Translations under genes and position numbers: made by a program
Shown: positions 1 through 5,232 of the stretch, piece by piece
Layout of the letters: each line of letters opens with the position of its first letter
How positions within the stretch are numbered: position 1 is the first letter of the stretch
Assembly: GCA_003160755.1 (NCBI GenBank)
Contig: QEXZ01000081.1
Coordinates: 1-7,349 of the forward strand
From: Methanomicrobiales archaeon
GTDB lineage: Archaea > Halobacteriota > Syntropharchaeia > Alkanophagales > Methanospirareceae
Length of the DNA stretch: 7,349 nt
Reading direction: 5' to 3'
The notes under the pieces: generated by a model
Told to the model about the DNA's origin: nothing
Databases searched by the model: none
Seen by the model: the letters and a program-made list of their open reading frames with translations, nothing else

Positions 1-2
1 GC

Positions 3-587
3 GAAGGACATCAGCTTGATCTGCTTCATGTAAATCGGTGGCTGGAGAGAGCAGAGATCAAACACAGGATAGAACCGCGCACACTCTTATCATCCGGATC
101 TGCGAAATTAACGAAACCGGGGAGACCTCCCGGGCAGTTTATAGATTTTGCTGACGGGATTCGGTCGATTCTGAAAAGGGCAGTCGAGTATACGGAGAAC
201 GACCCTATGCCATCCATGGAAGAACGCAAAAACGCTTGCAGAGAATTTCAAAAAGAGATGAAAGCATTTCTTGATAGGAAGTGGACCGATGATGACGCCG
301 TACGGATCTCCAAGGAACTCCGAAAGCGACTGGATATGTTATTCACGTTCATGGACCACGAGGGTGTACCCTGGCACAATAACGACGCAGAACGAGCTAT
401 CCGCCAGGGCGTACTCCACCGCAAGATTAGTGGTGGCAGGAGGACATGGACCGGCGCTGAAGTATTTGAAGTGATCTTAAGCACCTACGAAACAGCAAAG
501 AAGAGAGGAGAGCGATTTATCGAAATGGTCAGGGCGAAGTTCGATCCACCCGCCGGAGTGGCAGGTTGTGAGGTGGGGGCTTCCTAA
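3..587 (+). CDS. IS66-family transposase, 3' part (5' end outside window)
   Basis: The frame is open from the first bases of the window to TAA at 585-587, so 194 C-terminal residues are visible; the ATG at 207 is internal and should not be taken as the start. The clearest signature is WHNNDAERAIR, encoded around 372-401, followed by LHRKISGG. This is the conserved C-terminal block of IS66 transposases, and the Glu at 390-392 should be the last acidic residue of the DDE triad. The end of the DDE domain is therefore present; the N-terminal zinc-finger region and the first two Asp residues would lie to the left. The protein would catalyse cut-and-paste transposition of its own element. The last few residues (CEVGAS) look unlike the family and fall in the possible left end of the next insertion sequence, so the native C-terminus may have been replaced. 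Family assignment is firm; activity cannot be judged. Confidence 0.9.
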   Translation, partial: EGHQLDLLHVNRWLERAEIKHRIEPRTLLSSGSAKLTKPGRPPGQFIDFADGIRSILKRAVEYTENDPMPSMEERKNACREFQKEMKAFLDRKWTDDDAVRISKELRKRLDMLFTFMDHEGVPWHNNDAERAIRQGVLHRKISGGRRTWTGAEVFEVILSTYETAKKRGERFIEMVRAKFDPPAGVAGCEVGAS

Positions 588-639
588 AGGTGAGTAGTTA
601 CATTAAAAGTTATCTCTACTGAGAGGGTTTTAATCAGGT

Positions 640-666
640 ATAACATGTGTTATCAAATATGATAAC
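640..666 (+). promoter_or_regulatory. Overlapping inverted repeats across the transposase start codons
   Basis: ATAACA (640-645) pairs with TGTTAT (648-653), and GTTATCA (649-655) pairs perfectly with TGATAAC (660-666) over a four-base loop. The two pairings share the middle arm and are mutually exclusive. They cover the GTG at 647 and the ATG at 659. They could be an operator or an RNA hairpin limiting transposase expression; the symmetry is visible, the role is inferred. Confidence 0.4.
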
Positions 667-1586
667 CGTTAATCGAGCTTTAAAAAGCGATAGATTAATG
701 AGAGCCACGGCAGGGCTATCCGCGCGAGAATTTAATCAACTGGTGCAGAGTTTCGGTCAAGAACTTCAAAAGGAGGGGTGGATTAGATATGAGATAGGCG
801 TGAAGCGGGGAGATAGAGAAAGGAAACCAGGAAGTGGCAGAACGGGAAATTTGAGAAGTTTTACAGAAAAATTGTTTTTCGTTCTCTTTTATTTCAAATG
901 TTATCCCACTTTTGACGTCTTAGGGCTGCTATTTGATCTTGACAGGTCGAATGCTTTCCGCAATGTCCAGAAATTAACACCCATCCTAGAGAAAGTGCTC
1001 GATAAAAAGATGGTGCTGCCAAAGAGAAAAATTAGCACCTTAGAGGAGTTATTTGAGATATTTCCCGCTGTTAAGGACTTATTCATCGATGGGACTGAGA
1101 GACCGATCCAAAGACCCAAAGACAGTGAGAAGCAAAAGGAAAACTACTCCGGCAAGAAGAAGGCGCATACTCGCAAGAATATAGTCATCGCCGATAAGAA
1201 TAGACGAATTGGTTATTTGAGCCCACCAGAGGCGGGTAAAAAGCATGATTATGGGATGTTTAAAGAGCTATTTCCGCAGGGGCTATTCCCAAAACGCATA
1301 ACTTTATGGCTGGATCTGGGCTTCACTGGCGTTGAAAAGGACTATCCAGAAGCGACTGTTAGGATGCCACGAAAAAAAAAAGCCTAAGGGAAAAGAATTG
1401 ACAGATGAGGAGAAGGCGCAGAATAAGGTTATCAGTGGTTTTAGAGTCCTGGTAGAGCACGCTATCGGTGGAGCTAAGCGATTTAGGATAACGAGCGACA
1501 AGTTTCGAAACAAAAAAGATGAATTCAATGATGTGGCTATGTTGATATCGTGTGGATTGTGGAATTATCATTTGAAGTGCTGTTGA
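647..1586 (+). pseudogene. DDE_Tnp_4 (IS5-superfamily-like) transposase split by a frameshift at an A10 run
   Basis: Two overlapping frames together make one transposase. Frame one starts at GTG 647 (alternative ATG 659) and runs 246 residues to TAA 1385-1387. The second part, in the +1 frame, carries on from the A-run to TGA 1584-1586. An N-terminal helix-turn-helix-like region (about residues 20-115) precedes the DDE domain. FIDGTERP gives the first Asp (D148, bases 1088-1090) and LWLDLGFTG the second (D223, bases 1313-1315). VEHAIGGAKRFR gives the Glu (bases 1455-1457), which lies only in the second frame. The short product therefore lacks the third catalytic residue. The junction is ten A at 1372-1381; with nine A the frames join smoothly as PRKKKPKGKEL. 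This could be a decayed copy, an assembly homopolymer error, or expression by slippage. The family is well recognised; its exact IS subgroup is not. Confidence 0.85.
1372..1381 (+). other. A10 homopolymer at the transposase frame junction
   Basis: Ten consecutive A separate the two transposase frames. Loss of one A (or gain of two) in DNA or transcript restores a continuous DDE protein. Runs of this length are known substrates for transcriptional slippage and are also common sites of sequencing error. Confidence 0.7.
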
Positions 1587-1619
1587 ACCGGAAGTGAGGA
1601 CTGGAATAGGAGCACCTCA

Positions 1620-1935
1620 TTTTTTCGCGGGATATTATTTTGCAACAAGTCTATTATATTACTCTTCTATTTTTTCCCTTGCTTTTCTACCCATTTCCAC
1701 GATTAAGTTTTTGTTATTTACCTGACTTTCAGACTATTTAAATAACCTCTCCTATATTTTATTTTTGATTGTTTAAATAACGCCATATCAAACGTTTTTA
1801 TGTTAAAGCTCCACTCTAATCAAATTAATTGTTAGTGACTACACAAATTTAAAAGCAATGATAAGCTATTAATGGTTTCTAAGCACTGTCTAAAGTTTTT
1901 GGTATAATAGAAGAGCAATTGAAGTATATAAACTC
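1620..1935. other. AT-rich intergenic stretch without a recognisable gene
   Basis: No convincing coding frame or RNA gene is visible. TTTAAATAAC occurs twice as a direct repeat (1737-1746 and 1772-1781), with GTTATTTA (the complement of TAAATAAC) nearby at about 1713-1720. A 24-codon minus-strand frame ending at 1659 resembles the tail of a glycosyltransferase but is too short to call. The stretch separates the transposases from the fumarase region and looks like degenerated sequence. Confidence 0.5.
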
Positions 1936-2118
1936 TTAAATATAGGTCTCCAATAGTTTTAACTCTCTTTCTGCTATCTTTTCCTGCCTCTTTTCTTCTA
2001 CCCATCTTCGCATCGCATTAGTGACTGCTTCTTCCAAATATCCCTTTTCGCATCCATGAACAATGCGGGCAACTGCTCTAAATTCTTTTTCTTCTTGTGG
2101 AATCTCGTGGTTTTTTCC
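1936..2118 (-). pseudogene. C-terminal remnant of a small unidentified protein
   Basis: On the minus strand a 60-codon frame runs from just below an in-frame TGA (2119-2121) to TAA (1936-1938). From about codon 9 it looks like real protein: EEKEFRAVARIVHGCEKGYL, then EEAVTNAMRRWVEEKRQEK and a Glu/Lys-rich helical tail ending LETYI. The composition (amphipathic, charged, ending in a long helix) recalls small DNA-binding or antitoxin-like proteins, but I do not recognise the family. There is no ATG or GTG start, and the first codons coincide with a partial copy of the dispersed repeat (2094-2125), so the original 5' end appears to be lost. It follows the fumarase stop by 16 bases on the same strand. 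It could also be a living gene reached by an upstream frame I cannot see. Confidence 0.45.
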
Positions 2119-2125
2119 TCAGCTA
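2094..2125 (-). repeat. Partial copy of the dispersed inverted-repeat family
   Basis: Read on the minus strand this stretch gives TAGCTGAGG, six A, then CCACGAGATT and CCACAAG. It closely matches the left arm of the 4161-4314 element (TAGCTGAGGCG, seven A, CCACGAGATT). Only one arm is present. It lies ten bases after the fumarase stop codon and runs into the small-gene remnant. Confidence 0.6.
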
Positions 2126-2134
2126 TACGAGCCC

Positions 2135-3043
2135 CTACCATAGATATTCCACCTTACCGCTCGAATATATTCTCGCAGATGCTTTACGAGCAACCCAGCA
2201 CTGGAAATTTATCGCTACGGGCAAACTTGTTATGTGCGTATCCGCGGTTTCTATATGCACGTCAAGCGCGGTTGTTTTCCCGCCTAAACCCATAGGACCT
2301 ATGCCCGTGCCGTTCACCGCTTCGAGTAGCTCGCTCTCTATTCTTGCTACCCTGTCATCTCCATTTCTCACGCCTATCGGTCGAAGCAGCGCTGTTTTTG
2401 CAAGACTCATCGCCATATCGGCTGAGCCGCCTATACCAATCCCGATGACCGTGGGCGGACAGGGCTTCCCGGCAGCATTAAGCACAGCATCAAGCACAAA
2501 CTTCTTTATTTCCTCTACTGTTTCTTCTTCCGGCTTGGGTGTAAGCATAGCGAAAGCCCCGACGTTCTCCGAGCCACCTCCTTTTGGAAACACGAGTAGC
2601 TCAAGTCCATTGACGTTGAAATCTGCGATTTTATAATTTATGTGTGGTATTCCGTCACCCGTGTTCGTTTCTCCGCCCTCTCTTGTTATCGGATTCACCA
2701 CGTTTGGACGCAGCGGAATCGTTTTCGTCGCTTCCCTCACGCCCTCTCTTATACCGCGCTCAATATCGTCAAAGTTTACGTTTATGTTCCCGCTCCCGCT
2801 CCCGCCTCCACGCCCGAGCGACACGTAAAAAAGAGGGAGCCCCGTATCCTGACATAAAGGTCGTTGCAGCTCCTCTGCAAGCTTTACATTTTCGAGCATC
2901 GCCTTCAACTGCACCCGCGCTATTTCATTCGTTTCTTGCTCGTATGCACGACTCAGCGCCTGTTTCACGTCCTCCGGGAGTGTTGTCTCCGCCCTTTTCA
3001 AAATGTTTATCGTTACGTCCTTAATCAACTTTTTCGTGATCAT
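2135..3043 (-). CDS. Fumarate hydratase class I, alpha (N-terminal-domain) subunit
   Basis: This 302-residue protein is the alpha subunit of the oxygen-sensitive, [4Fe-4S]-dependent fumarase that interconverts fumarate and (S)-malate in the cytoplasm. The three expected cluster-ligand cysteines are visible: C64 in PLCQDTGLP, C195 in GKPCPPTVIGIGIGG and C282 in FQCWVARKASAR. Other family blocks include ETNTGDGIPH (about 125-134), VFPKGGGSEN (151-160) and GPMGLGGKTTALDVH (249-263). Length and both termini suit a complete subunit of the two-subunit archaeal type. The related alpha subunit of tartrate dehydratase is the main alternative. The start at ATG 3041-3043 has no Shine-Dalgarno site, but a TATA-like box about 30 bases upstream predicts an almost leaderless mRNA. 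The beta subunit needed for activity is not downstream: a repeat fragment, a gene remnant and AT-rich sequence follow. Confidence 0.93.
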   Translation of the reverse strand: MITKKLIKDVTINILKRAETTLPEDVKQALSRAYEQETNEIARVQLKAMLENVKLAEELQRPLCQDTGLPLFYVSLGRGGGSGSGNINVNFDDIERGIREGVREATKTIPLRPNVVNPITREGGETNTGDGIPHINYKIADFNVNGLELLVFPKGGGSENVGAFAMLTPKPEEETVEEIKKFVLDAVLNAAGKPCPPTVIGIGIGGSADMAMSLAKTALLRPIGVRNGDDRVARIESELLEAVNGTGIGPMGLGGKTTALDVHIETADTHITSLPVAINFQCWVARKASARIYSSGKVEYLW

Positions 3044-3065
3044 TTGCCAACAGATATTTGATGAA

Positions 3066-3077
3066 TTTTTATATAGT
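3066..3077 (-). promoter_or_regulatory. TATA box of the fumarase gene
   Basis: Minus-strand ACTATATAAAAA is centred about 29 bases upstream of the ATG at 3043. With the usual archaeal spacing of roughly 25 bases, transcription would begin at about 3046, giving a leaderless or nearly leaderless message. This agrees with the absence of a ribosome binding site. Confidence 0.6.
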
Positions 3078-3085
3078 ACGTAAAT

Positions 3086-3226
3086 ACAAGAAAATAAATT
3101 ATTGACACGGATTAACGCAGATTAACACAGACAGATGATAAAAATCAACAATCTTTAACTTAAATAAGTCCGCGTAAATCTGTGTCTTATATTATTTTAA
3201 ATAGAAGGAAGTTATAGATTATATAC
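3086..3226 (+). repeat. Dispersed inverted-repeat element, copy A
   Basis: The core at 3104-3186 begins GACACGGATTAACGCAGA and ends TCCGCGTAAATCTGTGTC; the two arms are complementary at 15 of 18 positions and could form a long hairpin. Shared sequence with copy B (3675-3798) extends beyond the core: CAAGAAAA and TAAATTA on the left, TAAATAG followed by GAAGTTATA and a TACAA-ending stretch on the right. It fills the gap between the divergent fumarase and CBS genes, and its right flank supplies the likely CBS promoter. Confidence 0.75.
3187..3195 (+). promoter_or_regulatory. Candidate TATA box of the CBS-protein gene
   Basis: TTATATTAT lies just after the hairpin core of repeat copy A. Transcription would start near 3215, leaving a short leader that includes the Shine-Dalgarno site. 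A second A/T-rich option (GATTATATAC, 3217-3226) would start transcription after the ribosome site, so it is less likely. Confidence 0.4.
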
Positions 3227-3234
3227 AATGAAAA

Positions 3235-3243
3235 GAGGAGGAG
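3235..3243 (+). promoter_or_regulatory. Strong Shine-Dalgarno site of the CBS-protein gene
   Basis: GAGGAGGAG ends seven bases before ATG 3251 and fixes that start. A ten-codon frame from ATG 3228 (reading MKRGGERKWA) passes through this site in another phase and overlaps the real start. Confidence 0.7.
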
Positions 3244-3250
3244 AAAGAAA

Positions 3251-3667
3251 ATGGGCGTAGAAGTATTAGATGTTAGGGATATAATGACACCGCAAGTCGT
3301 GACCGAAGATGAGGAAACACCCATCAGTAAAATATCAAAGGATATGGAAATATCGGGAATAGGGTGCGTGGTTATAACCTCGAAAGGCAAACCAGCGGGG
3401 ATAATCACCGACCGGGATATAGCGATAAAAGTTATAATGGGAAACAGGGTACCCGGTGAAATCAAGGCAAAAGAGATAATGGCTTCTCCTTTGACCACTA
3501 CCGCGCCAGACGTATCTGTTGAAAAAGCATGCGAACTCCTGGCAGAGAAGGGCATAAGAAGACTGCCGGTGGTTGAAGAAGACATGCTCGTAGGCATTAT
3601 AAGCGTGAGAAACATATTGTCGAGAAATCCGACATGTGTGAGCAAATTCTATCCAGCAACGGAATGA
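3251..3667 (+). CDS. Stand-alone protein with two CBS domains
   Basis: This 138-residue cytoplasmic protein consists almost entirely of a CBS pair (Bateman module). CBS1 spans about residues 7-63, beginning VRDIMTPQVVT and ending GIITDRDIAIKVI. CBS2 spans about 73-130, beginning AKEIMASPLTT, with GIRRLPVVEEDMLVGIISVR. The TDRD segment is where such modules often bind the ribose of adenine nucleotides, so an AMP-, ATP- or SAM-like ligand is plausible. No catalytic, membrane or DNA-binding domain is fused, so it probably acts as an energy- or redox-state sensor on a partner protein that cannot be named from the sequence. The start has a strong ribosome site. The gene is divergent from fumarase and lies alone between two direct copies of the dispersed repeat (A and B), an arrangement that would allow duplication or loss of the gene by recombination. 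Confidence 0.92.
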   Translation: MGVEVLDVRDIMTPQVVTEDEETPISKISKDMEISGIGCVVITSKGKPAGIITDRDIAIKVIMGNRVPGEIKAKEIMASPLTTTAPDVSVEKACELLAEKGIRRLPVVEEDMLVGIISVRNILSRNPTCVSKFYPATE

Positions 3668-3674
3668 ATGATTT

Positions 3675-3798
3675 GCAAGAAAACAGAAAATAAATTAGGG
3701 ACGCAGATGATAAGAATCAACACGGTTAAACTAAAATAAATCTGCGTAAATCCATGTAAATCTGCGTCCTAAATAGGTAGAAGTTATACTTTATCTAC
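3675..3798 (+). repeat. Dispersed inverted-repeat element, copy B
   Basis: The core runs from GGACGCAGAT (3699-3708) to its perfect complement ATCTGCGTCC (3760-3769). It shares with copy A, in the same order and orientation, CAAGAAAA, TAAATTA, CAGATGATAA, AATCAACA, GCGTAAATC, TAAATAG, GAAGTTATA and a TACAA-ending right edge. It starts eight bases after the CBS stop codon and lies upstream of the promoter of the next gene. It could also act as a terminator-like hairpin for the CBS transcript. Confidence 0.75.
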
Positions 3799-3810
3799 AA
3801 AACCAAAAAT

Positions 3811-3830
3811 CGAAAGTTATTTATATATCA
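3811..3830 (+). promoter_or_regulatory. BRE/TATA promoter of the GYD/DUF3303-like gene
   Basis: CGAAAG followed by TTATTTATATATCA resembles a BRE plus TATA box. Centred near 3824, it predicts a transcription start at about 3850, directly before the ribosome site. Confidence 0.6.
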
Positions 3831-3849
3831 AAATCCTAACAGATATATT

Positions 3850-3858
3850 GGGGTGATG
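3850..3858 (+). promoter_or_regulatory. Shine-Dalgarno site fixing the start at 3867
   Basis: GGGGTGATG contains GGTGAT, complementary to the archaeal 16S rRNA 3' end, and ends eight bases before ATG 3867. The ATG inside it is followed at once by TAA and does not encode anything. Confidence 0.65.
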
Positions 3859-3866
3859 TAAAAAAA

Positions 3867-4112
3867 ATGTTGTTCATAACATGCGTGAGAGTTAATCCGG
3901 GCATGGTAGAGGAAGCGAAAAAATTCGGTGACAAAATACTCAAAGAGCCACCTGAGGGTGTCAAGTTCCTGCAAGTGTATCACACGCTGGGCAGGTATGA
4001 TGCGATATGGATTTACGAAGCGGAAGACGCGAAGGTGATTGAAGATTTCCTTCACGAAAGCAGAGATGTCTCGACTTCTGAAACCTGGGTCGCGTTTGCC
4101 CGGGAGATGTAA
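3867..4112 (+). CDS. Small GYD/DUF3303-like protein (dimeric alpha-beta fold)
   Basis: This 81-residue protein begins with a beta strand (LFITCVRV), then a helix (GMVEEAKKFGDKILKEPP), the segment EGVKFLQVYHTLGRYDAIWIYEA (residues 30-52), a second helix (VIEDFLHES) and the final strand SETWVAFARE. The order strand-helix-strand-strand-helix-strand, with LGRYD and a closing T-[ST]-E-T-[LW] strand, is that of GYD-domain and DUF3303 proteins, which belong to the ferredoxin-like dimeric alpha/beta-barrel group. Their biochemical role is generally unknown. There is no signal peptide, membrane segment or cysteine cluster. Its own promoter, a good ribosome site and a terminator make it a single-gene transcription unit. 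An Lrp/AsnC ligand-binding (RAM) domain without the DNA-binding part has a similar fold and is the main alternative. Confidence 0.75.
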   Translation: MLFITCVRVNPGMVEEAKKFGDKILKEPPEGVKFLQVYHTLGRYDAIWIYEAEDAKVIEDFLHESRDVSTSETWVAFAREM

Positions 4113-4118
4113 GACCAT

Positions 4119-4155
4119 AGGGGGTAAGTTGTTTATCCCCTCTTTTCTATTTTTT
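4119..4155 (+). terminator. Hairpin/T-tract terminator after the GYD-like gene
   Basis: AGGGGGTAAG (4119-4128) pairs with TTTATCCCCT (4132-4141) over a TTG loop, with two G-T wobble pairs, and is followed by CTTTTCTATTTTTT. It begins six bases after the stop codon. Confidence 0.7.
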
Positions 4156-4160
4156 GGGGT

Positions 4161-4314
4161 GTGTTTAGCTGAGGCGAAAAAAACCACGAGATTTCACGAG
4201 ATTAACACAAGAAGAGGGTACTATGCAGAAGATATTGGTTAGATTTACATTTTATGTTTTACATCTTCATATTTTCTCGTGAAAATCTGTGTAATCTTGT
4301 GGTTAGCTAAACAC
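4161..4314. repeat. MITE-like 154-bp inverted-repeat element, copy C
   Basis: Perfect 10-bp ends GTGTTTAGCT (4161-4170) and AGCTAAACAC (4305-4314) enclose further imperfect complementarity: CCACGAGATTTCACGAG on the left against CTCGTGAAAAT and ATCTTGTGG on the right. The left arm also contains CACGAGATTAACACAAG, related to copy A's CGCAGATTAACACAG. No protein is encoded. It fills the gap between the convergent GYD-like and GH130 genes, where it may also act as a two-way terminator. No target-site duplication is evident. Confidence 0.75.
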
Positions 4315-4325
4315 GTACCTATTCT

Positions 4326-5228
4326 TTATATGCTACTACTTGGAAATGAAATGGTTTCCAGCATCTCTTCCTTATCCACCGTAGCAACGCAAACCACGCT
4401 ATCCGCCCCACCGTAATATACATAGTACTTATCCCTTACTTCACACGCACCGCAGGCAAATACAACATTAGGTACCTCTCCTCGTATTTCATAATCCGCC
4501 TCTGGTTCGAGAATCGGCTCTGGATGGCGGTATAATATTTCTGATGGGTCGTCCAAGCTGAGCATCGCCGCTCCCAGTCTATATACGCTATCCTCGTCAA
4601 CGCCATGATATATCAGCAACCACCCCTTCTCCGTCTTTATTGGTGGAGCACCCGCGCCTATCTTCGCACTATCCCAATTCCCTCTTTCTGACGGTGCCAT
4701 AATTTCTCGCTGCCCATACCAATCAGCAAAGTTATCTGTGTAACTAATCCAGATGCCCATGGGCTCTTTATGCATTGGTCTATGGAGAATCACATAGTTA
4801 TCATCAATCTTCTCAGGGAAGAGGACGGCATTTTTATCATCCCTCTCCGGCCATTCCATCTCATATCTTTCCCATTGTATAAAGTTATCTGTGGTGGCTA
4901 AACCGACCCGCATCCCACTCTCAGAATAAGCAGTATAAGACATATAATAACTATCCCCGAGCTTTACCACCCGCGGGTCCTCACACCCCCGTGGTTCCAA
5001 TATCAGTTTCGGCGTGAAAACCGGTTTGTCAAAGCGAAGGAAGTTGAAGCCATCTATACTTACTGCATACCCGATTCGCGAAATTCCATCCCGCCCCACA
5101 CCCCTGTAAAGGAGGTGAAATAAACCCTTATCATAAACAACCGCAGGATTGAAAACATTTTTCGATTCCCAGTCATTCTCTGGCTTGGGCTTCAATATCG
5201 GGTTGCCTTCGTAACGCCTCAGCTTCAT
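4326..5228 (-). CDS. GH130-family mannoside phosphorylase-like protein
   Basis: This complete 300-residue protein matches the five-bladed beta-propeller family GH130, whose members phosphorolyse (some hydrolyse) beta-mannosides, releasing mannose 1-phosphate. Motifs in order: NPILKP (9-14), FNPAVVYDKGLFHLLYR (26-42), GISRIGYAVSIDG (48-60), GCEDPRVV (81-88; the Asp of EDPR at 84 is the probable general acid), KNAVLFPEK (132-140), HRP (149-151), GAGAPP (191-196), IYHG (206-209) and YYGGADSVVCVA (271-282). The Arg and His residues near these motifs suit phosphate binding, favouring phosphorylase over hydrolase; this is inferred. There is no signal peptide, so the substrate is probably intracellular. 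ATG 5228 lies four bases after the upstream glycosyltransferase stop, with its ribosome site inside that gene, so the two are co-translated. The linkage (beta-1,2 or beta-1,4) and acceptor cannot be read from the sequence. Confidence 0.88.
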   Translation of the reverse strand: MKLRRYEGNPILKPKPENDWESKNVFNPAVVYDKGLFHLLYRGVGRDGISRIGYAVSIDGFNFLRFDKPVFTPKLILEPRGCEDPRVVKLGDSYYMSYTAYSESGMRVGLATTDNFIQWERYEMEWPERDDKNAVLFPEKIDDNYVILHRPMHKEPMGIWISYTDNFADWYGQREIMAPSERGNWDSAKIGAGAPPIKTEKGWLLIYHGVDEDSVYRLGAAMLSLDDPSEILYRHPEPILEPEADYEIRGEVPNVVFACGACEVRDKYYVYYGGADSVVCVATVDKEEMLETISFPSSSI

Positions 5229-5232
5229 CCAA

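Larger units (their letters stand above)
569..1619 (+). mobile_element. Possible extent of the DDE_Tnp_4 insertion sequence (about 1.05 kb)
   Basis: TGAGGTG at 569-575 and its complement CACCTCA at 1613-1619 bracket the split transposase at a distance normal for such elements. After the shared seven bases both ends have TTCC a few bases further in (left 581-584; right, read inward, about 1604-1607), so the ends are only imperfect inverted repeats. I see no target-site duplication. If the boundaries are right, the element inserted into the 3' end of the IS66 transposase gene and supplied its present stop codon. The boundaries are tentative. Confidence 0.35.

Noticed and set aside
207..209. ATG as the start of the IS66 protein
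   Set aside because: The frame is open to the window start, so this Met is internal to a longer transposase.
1372..1387. Standard -1 ribosomal frameshift as the way to join the transposase frames
   Set aside because: The second part is in the +1 frame (equivalent to -2), so a simple -1 shift does not reach it.
1659..1730. Minus-strand tail reading NLIVEMGRKAREKIEE, similar to glycosyltransferase C-termini
   Set aside because: Only 24 codons between stops, no second domain piece nearby; too short to distinguish from chance.
1895..1908. TTTTTGGTATAATAG as a bacterial -10 promoter
   Set aside because: No matching -35 box or downstream plus-strand gene, and the other promoters in the window are archaeal in type.
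2097..3024. Several plus-strand open frames of 60-180 codons opposite the fumarase gene
   Set aside because: They are antisense to a gene with full family motifs, have Ser/Pro-rich low-information products and no ribosome sites.
3187..3645. A 152-codon minus-strand frame opposite the CBS gene
   Set aside because: It mirrors the CBS coding frame; the hydrophobic, Ser/Thr-rich product arises from the complement of CBS codons and has no family motif.
3086..4314. CRISPR array
   Set aside because: The repeats are few, long, internally symmetrical, divergent and separated by whole genes rather than uniform short spacers.
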